DNA of 64,000 nt from Tenacibaculum dicentrarchi (GCF_964036635.1 NZ_OZ038524.1:601501-665500); one strand, 5' to 3'; shown: positions 9,178 through 17,806, counted from the stretch's first letter. Numbers and translations: made by a program. Notes: a model not told the origin generated them from the sequence alone.

Positions 9178-11124
9178 ATGAAAAAAATAATATACATACT
9201 AATTTTATTAATAAGCACAGCTAGTTTAGGGCAACGTAAATATGCTGCAGATAGATATTATAAAGAATTTGCCTATAAAAAAGCTTCCGAATTATATGAG
9301 TCAATTTATAAAAAAGGCGATAATTCTTATTTAGTATTAAGTCGTTTAGCAGATGCTCAATATTTCAATTTTGAATTTACAAAAGCAGAAAAGTATTATG
9401 CAAAATTAATGGAACTTCACGAAGAAAACGTTTCTTCTAAACATTTATTTAGATACTCTCAAGTATTGAAAACGAATGGTAAAATAGCTGAATCTGATAC
9501 TTGGTTGTTAAAGTTAAAAGGAGAAAATAGCAGTGATAGTAGAGTTAAATCATTAGAGAATAATAAAGATTATTTTGCAGAATATTCCAATACAAAAAAA
9601 ACGTATATTAATATTCATAATGTATCAAGCAATACAAAATATTCTGATTTTGGTGGTTTTATTTATGATGACGCACTTTATTTTGCATCAACGAAACCAA
9701 AAAATAAAAGAGATAAAAAGTTATATAAATGGAATAAACAACCATTTTTGAACATCTATAAGGCAAAGCAAAATAATATAGTATCTAAAAAAATGCTAGA
9801 TTTAGAGAAATCAGAAATGCTTGAAGGATTAAGTTCAAAATATCATGAATCTAATATAATTATCACAAAAAACGGAAAAAAAGCCTATTTTACAAGAGAT
9901 AATTACGATGGAAGAAAATTAAAAGGTGATGAAGATCAAGTATCTCATCTTAAAATTTACAGTGCCGATAAAATAGGTGAAATATGGGGTAATGTTCAAG
10001 AATTACCTTTTAATAGCAATGATTATTCATGTGGTCATCCAGCTTTAAGTTTAGATGAAGAAACTTTATATTTTGTATCAGATATGCCAAATGGATTTGG
10101 AGGTACTGATATTTATAAAGCAAGAATTTTAGGCGATAATAAATTTGGAAAATCAATCAATCTAGGAAGTGAAATTAATACAGAAAGTAGAGAAATGTTT
10201 CCATTTATCGGAACAAACAACGAGTTGTATTTTTCGTCAAATGGTCATTTAGGTTTAGGAGCTTTAGATGTTTTTGAAGCAAAATACGTTGAAGGGAAAT
10301 ATGAAAATCCTGTAAATTTAGGAAGTCCAATAAACAGTGCATTTGATGATTTTTCATTTGTAATAAACCAAAAACATTCCCACGGATTTTTCTCATCAAA
10401 CCGCAAAAATGGAAAGGGAGATGATGATATTTATAGTTTTATAATTTATCAATGTAAAGAGGATATCAAAGGAGTAATTAGTGATTCTCGTACAGGAGAA
10501 CCAATTTCTAATGTTGTTGTTCAATTAATGAATCCAAAAGGAGAAGTTGTATCATCATTAAAAACAGGACGTACAGGTTCTTATATTTTTAAACAGAGAG
10601 ATTGTGAGCATAATTTTGTAGTTGTAGCATCAAAAGAAGGCTATAAAAATGTAAATGAACAAGCAGCAACCCTTGATGTTAATCAGCAAGATGTTATTGT
10701 AAATCTTAATTTACAGTCATTAATAGTAGGAAATCAGATAGTAATTAATCCTATTTATTTTGATTTTGATTTATGGAACATTCGAGAAGATGCCGAATAT
10801 GAACTAGAAGATATTGTAAGTGTAATGAATACGTATCCTGAATTAGTTATCAAAATAGAGTCTCATACTGATAGTCGTGGAAGTAAAACTTACAATAGAA
10901 ATTTATCTGATCGAAGAGCAAAATCAACGCGCGATTATATAATTTCAAGAGGAATTGCATCAAACAGAATAGAAAGTGCGATTGGTTTTGGAGAGGACGA
11001 TTTATTAAATGATTGTGATGATGCCAACAGTAAAAAATGTACGGAAGAAGAGCATCAGAAAAACAGGCGTTCTTATTTTTATATTGTTAAAGGAAATGAA
11101 ATTGTAAAGGCAGTAAATGAGTAA
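9178..11124 (+). CDS. PorE-like TPR / PD40 propeller / carboxypeptidase-regulatory / OmpA protein
   Basis: The 648-residue protein has a signal peptide (residues 1-19) and then four domains. These are a TPR-like region at about 25-130; PD40 propeller blades at about 265-425 (YFVSDMPNGFGGTDIY, YFSSNGHLGLGALDVF, FFSSNRKNGKGDDDIY); a carboxypeptidase-regulatory beta-sandwich at about 428-495 (TGEPISNVVVQL); and an OmpA C-terminal peptidoglycan-binding domain at about 520-640 (ESHTDSRG, NLSDRRA). This is the architecture of Porphyromonas gingivalis PorE, which binds peptidoglycan and works with PorP in the T9SS attachment complex. It follows the SprF-like gene by 23 bases and closes the adhesin operon. 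Its likely job is to anchor the SprF/adhesin assembly to the cell wall (inference). Confidence 0.88.
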   Translation: MKKIIYILILLISTASLGQRKYAADRYYKEFAYKKASELYESIYKKGDNSYLVLSRLADAQYFNFEFTKAEKYYAKLMELHEENVSSKHLFRYSQVLKTNGKIAESDTWLLKLKGENSSDSRVKSLENNKDYFAEYSNTKKTYINIHNVSSNTKYSDFGGFIYDDALYFASTKPKNKRDKKLYKWNKQPFLNIYKAKQNNIVSKKMLDLEKSEMLEGLSSKYHESNIIITKNGKKAYFTRDNYDGRKLKGDEDQVSHLKIYSADKIGEIWGNVQELPFNSNDYSCGHPALSLDEETLYFVSDMPNGFGGTDIYKARILGDNKFGKSINLGSEINTESREMFPFIGTNNELYFSSNGHLGLGALDVFEAKYVEGKYENPVNLGSPINSAFDDFSFVINQKHSHGFFSSNRKNGKGDDDIYSFIIYQCKEDIKGVISDSRTGEPISNVVVQLMNPKGEVVSSLKTGRTGSYIFKQRDCEHNFVVVASKEGYKNVNEQAATLDVNQQDVIVNLNLQSLIVGNQIVINPIYFDFDLWNIREDAEYELEDIVSVMNTYPELVIKIESHTDSRGSKTYNRNLSDRRAKSTRDYIISRGIASNRIESAIGFGEDDLLNDCDDANSKKCTEEEHQKNRRSYFYIVKGNEIVKAVNE

Positions 11125-11168
11125 AAAAAGTAGTTGCTAAACGCTTAAAAAATAAGTTTTATAATAAA

Positions 11169-11200
11169 AAAACACGAGGTTAATACTTCGTGTTTTTTGG
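11169..11200. terminator. Bidirectional hairpin terminator
   Basis: AACACGA (11171-11177) pairs with TCGTGTT (11188-11194), with A-rich and T-rich flanks. It lies between the convergent ends of the PorE-like gene and the DUF4184 gene and overlaps the stop codon of the latter. Confidence 0.75.
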
Positions 11201-11929
11201 TTTATAACCAATTTCCTTCTTGTTCAAAAAGAAAAAAGAAACTGTTGTTATAGCGATCATTATAGCGGTAATTATGCTTACAATGATGTTTCCGTATGCG
11301 GTTATTTTTAAGCCGATAGAAAACCGTATTATTAAAATAGTAATTGTTACTAAACTGATAGCTATCCAGTAAGTAGGGTTAGGTTTATATTCTTTTATAT
11401 TCTTTTTTTCTATTTTTTTTAAAGACCAAATAATAAATAAACCACCTAGTAACGTACTTAAATGTTGTAGTATTTTAAAGTATGAAATTGGAGAATTTAA
11501 TATTTTTTTATTCAGTTTAAAATAGCTTGTGAAAAAGGTATTTTGATGTGTAAAAGAATCCCAAAGTATGTGCGAATATGCTCCGATCAAAATAGATAAA
11601 CAAACAATAAACCAATTTTTAATAAAATAATTATTCCAGTTTAAATCTTTTAAATCAGTTGTTCGTGTTTGAATATATTTAGGTGAATTTTCTAGTAACG
11701 GTGTTTTAATGATAAGATGAAAAATAAAACATAATAGGAGCCCTAAGGGAAGGTTAAACCAAAGTGTTCCAAGTATGGTATGACTGAAGTTACTTTGAAT
11801 TTTCATCCGCAAGAAATATTCAAAATCAGGTGTTAAACTACCAATTATTACTGCGGTCAAAGAAATCCATTTTCCAAAGATATTTTTAAGAGGCATAACA
11901 ATTGCTGGGTGTGAAAAGGTAAACGGCAT
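11180..11929 (-). CDS. DUF4184 family integral membrane protein
   Basis: The 249-residue protein begins MPFTFSHPAIVMPL, the typical start of DUF4184. It keeps the conserved polar residues near TPDFEYF and the HILWDSFTH motif at about residue 120, set between several hydrophobic segments, the last ones near the C-terminus. The His/Asp pattern recalls the membrane metal-dependent hydrolase families to which DUF4184 is related, but no activity is established. It stands alone on the - strand with no operon partner. Family assignment is fairly sure; function is unknown. Confidence 0.8.
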   Translation of the reverse strand: MPFTFSHPAIVMPLKNIFGKWISLTAVIIGSLTPDFEYFLRMKIQSNFSHTILGTLWFNLPLGLLLCFIFHLIIKTPLLENSPKYIQTRTTDLKDLNWNNYFIKNWFIVCLSILIGAYSHILWDSFTHQNTFFTSYFKLNKKILNSPISYFKILQHLSTLLGGLFIIWSLKKIEKKNIKEYKPNPTYWIAISLVTITILIIRFSIGLKITAYGNIIVSIITAIMIAITTVSFFFLNKKEIGYKPKNTKY

Positions 11930-11996
11930 TTTTTATATATTAATTTTATTTTATAAAAAGTATTTTAAATTCAACGCGAAAGATAAGTAAATGACA

Positions 11997-12580
11997 TCAT
12001 TTAAGTATTAAGCTTTGTTTTTTGTGTTTAGCCCATGTATCAGATATTTTTTTAGGTTCTAATTGTATTTCTCTAGATTTAAGATTATCATTAGAAAAAA
12101 GAAAATCGGCACTTTTTCATGATCTATTAAAACGTGAATTAAGATACTTCGCAATTTGCTTGTTTTTTTCGGTTAAAAATACTTTTAAATTCTTGATATG
12201 ACTTGTATAAGCTCTTAAAGTATCTGGTCGCAACGATTTTTTTGCCATTTGTTGATTTATTTGATGTAAATAATTATCAAAGACATCAAACAATTTTACT
12301 TTTTTTAGTAGTTTTTGTTCTTGTTTTGGCGAGTTATTGACACGGTTAAAAGGTGTCCAACCTCGTATCAATATTTAATTTGATGATGATTGTTTGAGTG
12401 TATATCCTCTTTGTTTTTTACATTTTAAATTCTTTACTCTATGCCGTTTTCTTTTTAGTTGCTTTGTTTCGTAGGGTCTTTTGCGTAAAAGATGATTTCC
12501 TAACGGTTATTTTCTTTTAATTCTGCAGGAATATAGTCTATAAAAGGTAGTAGGCTATTACTATTTTAAAGTTTTGACAT
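11997..12580 (-). pseudogene. Decayed tyrosine recombinase (integrase) beside a tRNA
   Basis: Reading the - strand from ATG at 12580 gives MSKL, stop, then LPFIDYIPAELKENNR, a TAG where Trp is expected, then EIIFYAKDPT. A frameshift follows, then QLKRKRHRVKNLK, another stop, and GWTPFNRV. After that comes a core-binding-like stretch (SLRPDTLRAYTSHIKNLK, 12117-12371), a TGA, and in the same frame SADFLFSNDNLKS and KKISDTWAKHKK. This follows the layout of Bacteroidota tyrosine recombinases: arm-binding region, SAM-like core-binding domain, part of the catalytic domain. At least four stops and one frameshift are visible. The first catalytic Arg region and the C-terminal His-x-x-Arg...Tyr part are missing. 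It lies 3' of a tRNA gene, a usual integration site, so this looks like the last trace of an integrated element. Confidence 0.8.
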
Positions 12581-12655
12581 TTTTTTTGTATTGATTTTTG
12601 GATTAAAATCAACAGTAAAACTTTTGACACGTTTTGTTTTCGTAGCCAATAAAAA

Positions 12656-12684
12656 CCAAAAAAACCCTTTAAAATAAAGGGTTT
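12656..12684 (-). terminator. Terminator of the tRNA transcript
   Basis: AAACCCTTT (12662-12670) and AAAGGGTTT (12676-12684) form a perfect 9-bp stem with a 5-base loop. Read on the - strand it is followed by a T-rich run, directly downstream of the tRNA 3' end. Confidence 0.8.
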
Positions 12685-12697
12685 CAGAGTCTTTTAG

Positions 12698-12771
12698 TAG
12701 CGAGAAGCAGATTTGAACTGCCGACCTCAGGGTTATGAATCCTGCGCTCTAACCAACTGAGCTATCTCGCC
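12698..12771 (-). tRNA. tRNA with CAT anticodon, probably elongator tRNA-Met
   Basis: The - strand folds into a cloverleaf. The acceptor stem GGCGAGA pairs with TCTCGCT (one G-T pair), with A as discriminator. The D arm is GCTC...GAGC, the anticodon loop is TTCATAA, and the T arm is GGCAG-TTCAAAT-CTGCT. The 3' CCA is not encoded. The anticodon is CAT. An initiator is unlikely because the first acceptor pair is formed. A lysidine-modified tRNA-Ile2 is possible, but elongator Met is more likely. Confidence 0.9.
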
Positions 12772-12781
12772 ATTGCGGGTG

Positions 12782-12811
12782 CAAATATACAACTTCTTTT
12801 TAGATACACAA
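12782..12811 (-). promoter_or_regulatory. Bacteroidota-type promoter for the tRNA
   Basis: On the - strand a TTG (12811-12809) is followed after 19 bases by TATATTTG (12789-12782). This fits the Bacteroidota housekeeping form TTG...TAnnTTTG and would start transcription a few bases before the tRNA 5' end at 12771. Confidence 0.75.
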
Positions 12812-12884
12812 TAAAAAATGTAATAAAAATGAATTTTTTTTTAAAAAAAATATATATACCTTGCCATACTAAGAAAAAAAAAAA

Positions 12885-13268
12885 ATGACAAAAGTTAAAT
12901 ACGAATTAGAATTTCCTATACACGCATCACCAAGTATGCTGTTTAATAGTTTAGCAACCCCTTCAGGATTAGAAGAATGGTTTGCTGATAGCGTTAATTC
13001 TCGTGGGAAATTAATTACTTTTACTTGGGATGGCTCAGAAGAGGAGGCTAAAATTTTAGCAAAAAAAGCAAATGAGCGCATAAAATACAAATGGATTGAA
13101 AGTGAAGGTGATGAAAGTTATTTTGAATTTTTAATACAGGTAGATGCATTAACTAAAGATGTAGCTGTTATTATTACTGATTTTGCTGATGATCAAGACG
13201 ATCTTGAGGAAGCAAAAATGTTATGGGAAAGTCAAATTGAAAGCTTAAAAAATAGTATAGGAGCTTAG
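12885..13268 (+). CDS. START-like domain protein
   Basis: The 127-residue protein matches the START-like (SRPBCC fold) family common in Flavobacteriia. Typical segments are ELEFPIHASPSMLFN, TPSGLEEWFAD, FTWDGSEEEA, YFEFLIQVD and LWESQIESLKN near the C-terminus. The fold holds a hydrophobic ligand cavity, but I know of no ligand for this subfamily. The gene lies 94 bases before the likely start of a class IV aminotransferase, with a weak terminator-like hairpin between, so it is probably monocistronic. It is cytoplasmic, with no signal peptide. Confidence 0.8.
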   Translation: MTKVKYELEFPIHASPSMLFNSLATPSGLEEWFADSVNSRGKLITFTWDGSEEEAKILAKKANERIKYKWIESEGDESYFEFLIQVDALTKDVAVIITDFADDQDDLEEAKMLWESQIESLKNSIGA

Positions 13269-13283
13269 TATTTTACGTTTTAT

Positions 13284-13314
13284 AAAAAAACGCGATATTT
13301 AGTCGAGTTTTTTT
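13284..13314 (+). terminator. Probable terminator after the START-like gene
   Basis: An A-run followed by CGCGA (13284-13295) pairs, with one mismatch, with TCGAG and a T-run (13303-13314) across a 7-base loop. Confidence 0.45.
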
Positions 13315-13337
13315 ATGGCTACTAATTACCTAAATTG

Positions 13338-13345
13338 TAATTTTG
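13338..13345 (+). promoter_or_regulatory. -7 promoter element TAATTTTG
   Basis: It matches TAnnTTTG and lies 18 bases before the ATG at 13363, inside the apparent N-terminal extension of the longer reading frame. This supports the downstream start of the aminotransferase. No exact -33 TTG was found. Confidence 0.5.
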
Positions 13346-13362
13346 CAATCAAATTTTTAAAA

Positions 13363-14193
13363 ATGATCAATTTTAACGGGAAAATAATACCAAAAACAGC
13401 ATTACAATTATCTAATGATAATAGAGCTTTTAAATATGGTGATGCTATTTTTGAAACGGTAAGAGTTTTAAATACAAAGGTTGTTTTTATGGAAGATCAT
13501 TATTTTAGATTAATGGCTTCAATGAGAATGCTACGTATGAAAATTCCAATGAAATTTACACTTGAATTTTTACAAGAAGAAATTTTAAAGGTAACAAATG
13601 AACTTCCTAAATCGTTAAATTATAGGGTTCGATTAACTGTTTATAGAAAGGATGGCGGTTTGTATAACCCACTATCAAATGATATTGATTATTTAATTGA
13701 AGCAAGTGAGTTCCATCCGATAGAAAAAACGAGTTATAAAATAGATTTATATAAAGATTTTTATAATTATTCGGGGTTGTTATCAACTATAAAAACAACT
13801 AACAGAATGCTAAATACCTTGTCAGCTGTTTTTGCTAATGAAAATGATTTAGACAACTGTATATTACTTAACGAACGTAAAGGAGTTGTTGAGGCTACTA
13901 ATGGGAATATTTTTGTAATAAAAGATGAAGTTATAAAAACACCCGCTTTAACGGAGGGATGTATAAGAGGAGTTACTAGAAAGAAAGTGTTAGAAATTTT
14001 AGAAAAACATCCTAATTATACTGTTGAAGAAACCGTTATTTCTCCATTTGAATTACAAAAAGCAGATGAAATTTTTATAACAAATGCTATTATTGGTATT
14101 CAATCAGTTACTAATTATCGAAAAAAAGTATTTACATCAGAAATAACTAATAAAATAAAGAGCAGCCTTAAATTATTAGCTATTACTGGTTAA
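13363..14193 (+). CDS. Class IV aminotransferase (BCAT/D-alanine aminotransferase/ADC lyase family)
   Basis: I start at Met 13363 (MINFNGKI), giving 276 residues. The open frame continues to an ATG at 13315, but the extra 16 residues do not look like the family and contain a promoter-like element. FKYGDAIFETVRV near the start, the LNTLSAVFAN segment preceding the cofactor region, GVVEATNGNIF and TPALTEGCIRGVTR are the usual fold-type IV PLP features. Likely reactions are transamination of an amino acid or lysis of aminodeoxychorismate in folate synthesis; sequence reading alone does not decide. It is cytoplasmic. Its 3' end overlaps the convergent YqgE gene by 4 bases. Confidence 0.82.
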   Translation: MINFNGKIIPKTALQLSNDNRAFKYGDAIFETVRVLNTKVVFMEDHYFRLMASMRMLRMKIPMKFTLEFLQEEILKVTNELPKSLNYRVRLTVYRKDGGLYNPLSNDIDYLIEASEFHPIEKTSYKIDLYKDFYNYSGLLSTIKTTNRMLNTLSAVFANENDLDNCILLNERKGVVEATNGNIFVIKDEVIKTPALTEGCIRGVTRKKVLEILEKHPNYTVEETVISPFELQKADEIFITNAIIGIQSVTNYRKKVFTSEITNKIKSSLKLLAITG

Positions 14194-14747
14194 TTCATTT
14201 GAATATCACTGGGTGCATTTGCCCAAATTTTATATTTACCGCCTTTTTGAAGTAGCTTATTTTTCCAAAAGCTCTCGTTATTAGTTGTTAAAATATTTTT
14301 GTAATCATTTTCGGAAATAAACCAAGAATCAATATTTAATTCATCAATTAATTGGTTTGTTTCCCATCCTGAATATCCTAAAAAGAAGCGAATATCTGTT
14401 GGTTTTAACTTGTTTTCAACCAACAGTTTTTTTAAATTTTCAAAATTACCACCCCAATAAATACCATTAGCAACTTCAATACTATTAGGTATTAGTTGAG
14501 GAACCTTATGTATAAAATACAAGTTATCTTGCTCAACAGGACCACCTTGATACACTCTAAAATCACAGTCAATTTCAGGTACTAAGTCGTTTAAAGTATG
14601 CTGTAATGGTCTGTTTAAAATAAACCCTACAGAGCTTTTTGAGGTATGTTCAGTTAGTAAAATAATAGTTCGTTTAAACGAACTATCGTTTAAAATAGTA
14701 GGTTCAGCAATTAACAACCTACCTTTTTTGGGTTTTAGTGCAACCAT
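14190..14747 (-). CDS. YqgE/AlgH family protein
   Basis: The 185-residue length is normal for UPF0301/YqgE. Family motifs are KGRLLIAEP at the start, SVGFILNRPL, VYQGGPVEQDNLYFIH, and FFLGYSGWETNQLIDEL with the conserved GYSGW. The family is widespread and lacks an established biochemical role; AlgH was named from alginate regulation in Pseudomonas. It is cytoplasmic, a single gene on the - strand, convergent with the aminotransferase. Confidence 0.92.
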   Translation of the reverse strand: MVALKPKKGRLLIAEPTILNDSSFKRTIILLTEHTSKSSVGFILNRPLQHTLNDLVPEIDCDFRVYQGGPVEQDNLYFIHKVPQLIPNSIEVANGIYWGGNFENLKKLLVENKLKPTDIRFFLGYSGWETNQLIDELNIDSWFISENDYKNILTTNNESFWKNKLLQKGGKYKIWANAPSDIQMN

Positions 14748-14865
14748 ATATTTATTGTTTAGTACAAGACCAAAATAGGTAAAAATTAATGAAACTAATG
14801 AGATTTACAAAAAAAAAGATTTATATTTTTACTAAAATTGTAATAATCTCATTTTTTTTTATAAC

Positions 14866-14946
14866 AGATAGCGGATATTTTGTTTTTTAAAACTAAATAT
14901 CCGCTATCTTAAAATGTATTTTATTTGTTAAATACATTTTTAAGAT
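14866..14946. repeat. Two adjacent, partly competing hairpins
   Basis: The 320-base gap 14748-15067 holds no gene. AGATAGCGGATATTT (14866-14880) pairs perfectly with 14895-14909. AAAATGTATTT (14911-14921) pairs with AAATACATTTT (14930-14940), and flanking ATCTT/AAGAT extend that stem past a bulge. Bases 14906-14909 belong to both stems. The pair lies downstream of the - strand PepSY reductase and may end or stabilise its transcript. The rest of the gap shows nothing I recognise. Confidence 0.6.
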
Positions 14947-15067
14947 AGAAGAATAATTGCTGTTTGACCACATACTACTTGTTTTTATTTCATCATAATT
15001 AGTAATAAAATTGTGTGTAATTTTCGGTTAATTAGAATCCGTTAAAAAACACATTTTTGTAAGGTTT

Positions 15068-17272
15068 TTAATAGCAATCTGTTTTAATTTGCTGCTTATA
15101 AGTAGCATTAAATTTATCAATTGGAGTATTTAATTTTTGTAAAGTAACTTGAGTTAAGACTTTTAAAACGCCATTCATCATGGCAACAGAACCACAAATC
15201 ATAATACATCCATTATTTTTTAAGGTATCGGCAATTAAATCGGATTCTTTAAAAATGCTGTCTTGCACATATTGTTTTACGTACTTATTATTTTCCTGCG
15301 AATAAGAAATGTGAATGTTTTTAGGGTTTAAACCCGATAAAAAAGGTAGGTATATTTTTAAGGATTCTTGCGTTCTTCCGCCCCAAAATAAGTGTGTTTC
15401 ATTACTGTTATTTAACATTCCTAAAAAGGGTGCAATTCCTGTTCCGTTAGCAATTAAAACAACTTTTTTTGATTTCTTCGGATATTGAAATGCTTTATTT
15501 TTTTCTATTTTTGCTTCTAAAATTGTGTTTTTTTCAATATTGAAAAGTAAATTAGAACACACGCCAAATTCATGTTTTTTGATACTTAATAAAACATCAT
15601 TTTCTATTTTTCCAATAGAATATAAGCGTTTAATACCATCTTTTTTAGGTGTAATAGCCATTAAATCACCCGAGGTAAATTTTATCTTTTTAATAGGTTT
15701 TAATCGGATTAAAAAACAAGTATCATTGTTTAATAAGGTTTTACTAACTACCGAAAATTGTTGTTGTTTTTTATGTTTTTTTATGTTTAATTTTAGCTGT
15801 AAATCAATACCTGTTTTTTGACACCATTCTAACTTCCATTTTTTTAAGGCTAAAAAATCTTGATTATTAATTTTATAAAGAGCTGTTATTTTTTCAAATT
15901 TCGGATGCTTTTCAAGGACATTATCAATATCAATGGCAAATTTACAATAGTTTTTATATGCCAAAGAACCAAAACCAATTACGGCATATTTTATATTGTT
16001 TTCAGGCGTTATTTTTTGTAATAAATTTAAAAAATTTGTAGCATTTACAGGTGCTTTTCCTTCGGCATAGGTGGAGGTTAATAATAGTAAATGTTGTGCC
16101 TTTTTATAGGAAGTATAATCGTTTAAATGTGCTATAAAAACTGATTTTTTACTGATAATAAGTGCATTATATAAAGAAGTTGCATTTCTAAAAGATTCGC
16201 CAGTTTCCGATCCTACAAGGATGATAATTTCGGCAGCATCTTTTTTAATAGTATTTTTAGGAAGCAGGCTTTTTTGCTTTCTTTTTAAGGCGATAGCAAA
16301 ACCTGAATAGCTAAAAAATAAAATAGAAATAGCTGTTAAAAGTAAAATAATCGCCCAAAAAATAGTGCCACGCCCTGTGTGTAAAAATAAACTCCAATCA
16401 ACTAAAATAGCTGTTAAAGAGATGTTTTTAGCGCTAATAATTTTACCTGAATATTGATGTATAATTAGTTCTTTTGAGTGTAATTTTAATAAAAAATAAT
16501 CTTCATTATCGTCAGAAAAAGGAAATTCAATGCTTTCTAATTCACTTAATTTGATGTTTTTAAAAGTAGCGAAATCTTCAATAGGAATTTTTTTAACAGA
16601 TTTTTTATCCGAAGAAAACCCCGTAAAACTACTCGAATTAAAGGTGTGTTTAATTTTAGTGTTAGGTAAAATATTAAATTTTTCTAAAGATAAATACACA
16701 CCTGTAACAGTAATGATAATAATAGGGATTAAGGCAAAACGCCCAATAACTACGTGGTAGTATTGCACAAAATTCTCCTTAACAACTTTGCTGAAAAAGC
16801 GTTTAATTCCGCCTTGTCTTTTAATAATTAAAATACTTCCTGTTATGGTAATTAAAAGTAGCAAGAAAGAGAATAGCCCAACTAAAAACCGCCCTGTAGA
16901 TTTTAAAAACAACGATCTGTGTAGGTTTGTAGCCCATTTATAAATCTTTGATTTTGGAATAATATTGCTTATTTTTTTACCAGAAATAGGATTGATGTAA
17001 AAGCGTTTGTTTTTCCCTTTTTTGGTAATTACCGAAGCAATAACGAAGTTATTTTGAGTGACCTCTAGTGTAATAATTTCTTGATATTCTTTTTTTAAAG
17101 ATGATATTGTTTGAGAAAGGTTAATTTGATTGGTAGGTATTGCGTAGGGTTTTAACTGATTTGAAATAGGTTCAAAAGCTAAAATAATACCTGTAATCGA
17201 GGCGGTAAGGATAAAAATAAAAGAAGATATAGCCAAAGTTAAGTGGCTATACCTCCAAATTGAAATCGTCAT
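15068..17272 (-). CDS. PepSY membrane domain fused to flavodoxin and FNR-type reductase
   Basis: The 734-residue protein has membrane segments at about 10-33, 128-150, 172-196 and 303-327. His10, His118, His173 and His298 lie near membrane faces and could ligate haem b, as proposed for PepSY-TM proteins. PepSY-like extracytoplasmic loops lie between the segments. A flavodoxin domain follows (GSETGES at 354-360), then a ferredoxin-NADP-reductase-like module with RLYSIG (flavin binding), GTGIAPFLGML (NADP binding) and a CGSVAMMNGV segment. It should carry electrons from cytoplasmic NADPH through FAD and FMN across the membrane. It ends an operon beginning with DUF6607 and follows the DUF2271 gene by 13 bases, within a haem-uptake locus. 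Reduction of ferric iron or haem, or supply of electrons to a periplasmic flavoprotein, is the likely job (inference). Confidence 0.85.
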   Translation of the reverse strand: MTISIWRYSHLTLAISSFIFILTASITGIILAFEPISNQLKPYAIPTNQINLSQTISSLKKEYQEIITLEVTQNNFVIASVITKKGKNKRFYINPISGKKISNIIPKSKIYKWATNLHRSLFLKSTGRFLVGLFSFLLLLITITGSILIIKRQGGIKRFFSKVVKENFVQYYHVVIGRFALIPIIIITVTGVYLSLEKFNILPNTKIKHTFNSSSFTGFSSDKKSVKKIPIEDFATFKNIKLSELESIEFPFSDDNEDYFLLKLHSKELIIHQYSGKIISAKNISLTAILVDWSLFLHTGRGTIFWAIILLLTAISILFFSYSGFAIALKRKQKSLLPKNTIKKDAAEIIILVGSETGESFRNATSLYNALIISKKSVFIAHLNDYTSYKKAQHLLLLTSTYAEGKAPVNATNFLNLLQKITPENNIKYAVIGFGSLAYKNYCKFAIDIDNVLEKHPKFEKITALYKINNQDFLALKKWKLEWCQKTGIDLQLKLNIKKHKKQQQFSVVSKTLLNNDTCFLIRLKPIKKIKFTSGDLMAITPKKDGIKRLYSIGKIENDVLLSIKKHEFGVCSNLLFNIEKNTILEAKIEKNKAFQYPKKSKKVVLIANGTGIAPFLGMLNNSNETHLFWGGRTQESLKIYLPFLSGLNPKNIHISYSQENNKYVKQYVQDSIFKESDLIADTLKNNGCIMICGSVAMMNGVLKVLTQVTLQKLNTPIDKFNATYKQQIKTDCY

Positions 17273-17285
17273 TTTTTATTGAAAT

Positions 17286-17759
17286 TTATTGTGCAATCAT
17301 GCGAATATATCGGATAAATCCTTTGCCTTCCATTTTACTTTTTAAGTTTTCTGAAGTCAGTTCAAATTCAATATCATTTTTATAATATTCTTGGTCTTCA
17401 ACAGCCGATTCAAACCTAATTTTATAGCCTTTATCTAGTTTTTTGCTATCAATTTGAAGCATGGTAATTGCTCTGTTTCCTGGGCTAATAGTTGCGCCTG
17501 TAATGGCATCAATATCTGTACGAACTTTTCCTTGAAAACCCCACCACTCGGTAATGTCTGAATACCATTCCTGGTCATCGCCTTGAACAGCTAAAGTTTT
17601 TTCATATTCGCCGTTTGGGTTGAGTAATGAAACAATAATATAGGCACCTTCACCCGTATAATTTTTCATTTGAATCATACATTTATAGGTCAGCGCATCC
17701 GAGGTATTGAACGCCATAATTCCGAAGGCTACACTTAAAATTATAAGTACTTTTTTCAT
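17286..17759 (-). CDS. DUF2271 exported protein with an ApbE-type flavinylation motif
   Basis: The 157-residue protein has a signal peptide or N-terminal anchor (1-17) and a DUF2271-like body with WYSDITEWWGF and KGFIRYIRMIAQ at the end. Residues 84-90 read DAITGAT, which fits the Dxx(S/T)GAT signal on which ApbE attaches FMN covalently in Nqr/Rnf-type proteins. DUF2271 is known from flavinylation-linked gene clusters. Its neighbour encodes a membrane flavodoxin/FNR reductase, so it may be a periplasmic flavin electron carrier. No apbE lies in the window. The motif is seen directly; the modification is inferred. Confidence 0.8.
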   Translation of the reverse strand: MKKVLIILSVAFGIMAFNTSDALTYKCMIQMKNYTGEGAYIIVSLLNPNGEYEKTLAVQGDDQEWYSDITEWWGFQGKVRTDIDAITGATISPGNRAITMLQIDSKKLDKGYKIRFESAVEDQEYYKNDIEFELTSENLKSKMEGKGFIRYIRMIAQ

Positions 17760-17806
17760 TTTTAAATATTTAATAATTTACTAAATCAAAAAAAATAATT
17801 TTTTGA

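Noticed and set aside
12117..12371. Stand-alone 84-residue protein MIRGWTPF...
   Set aside because: Upstream and downstream frames with stops and a frameshift belong to the same degraded integrase, so it is part of a pseudogene.
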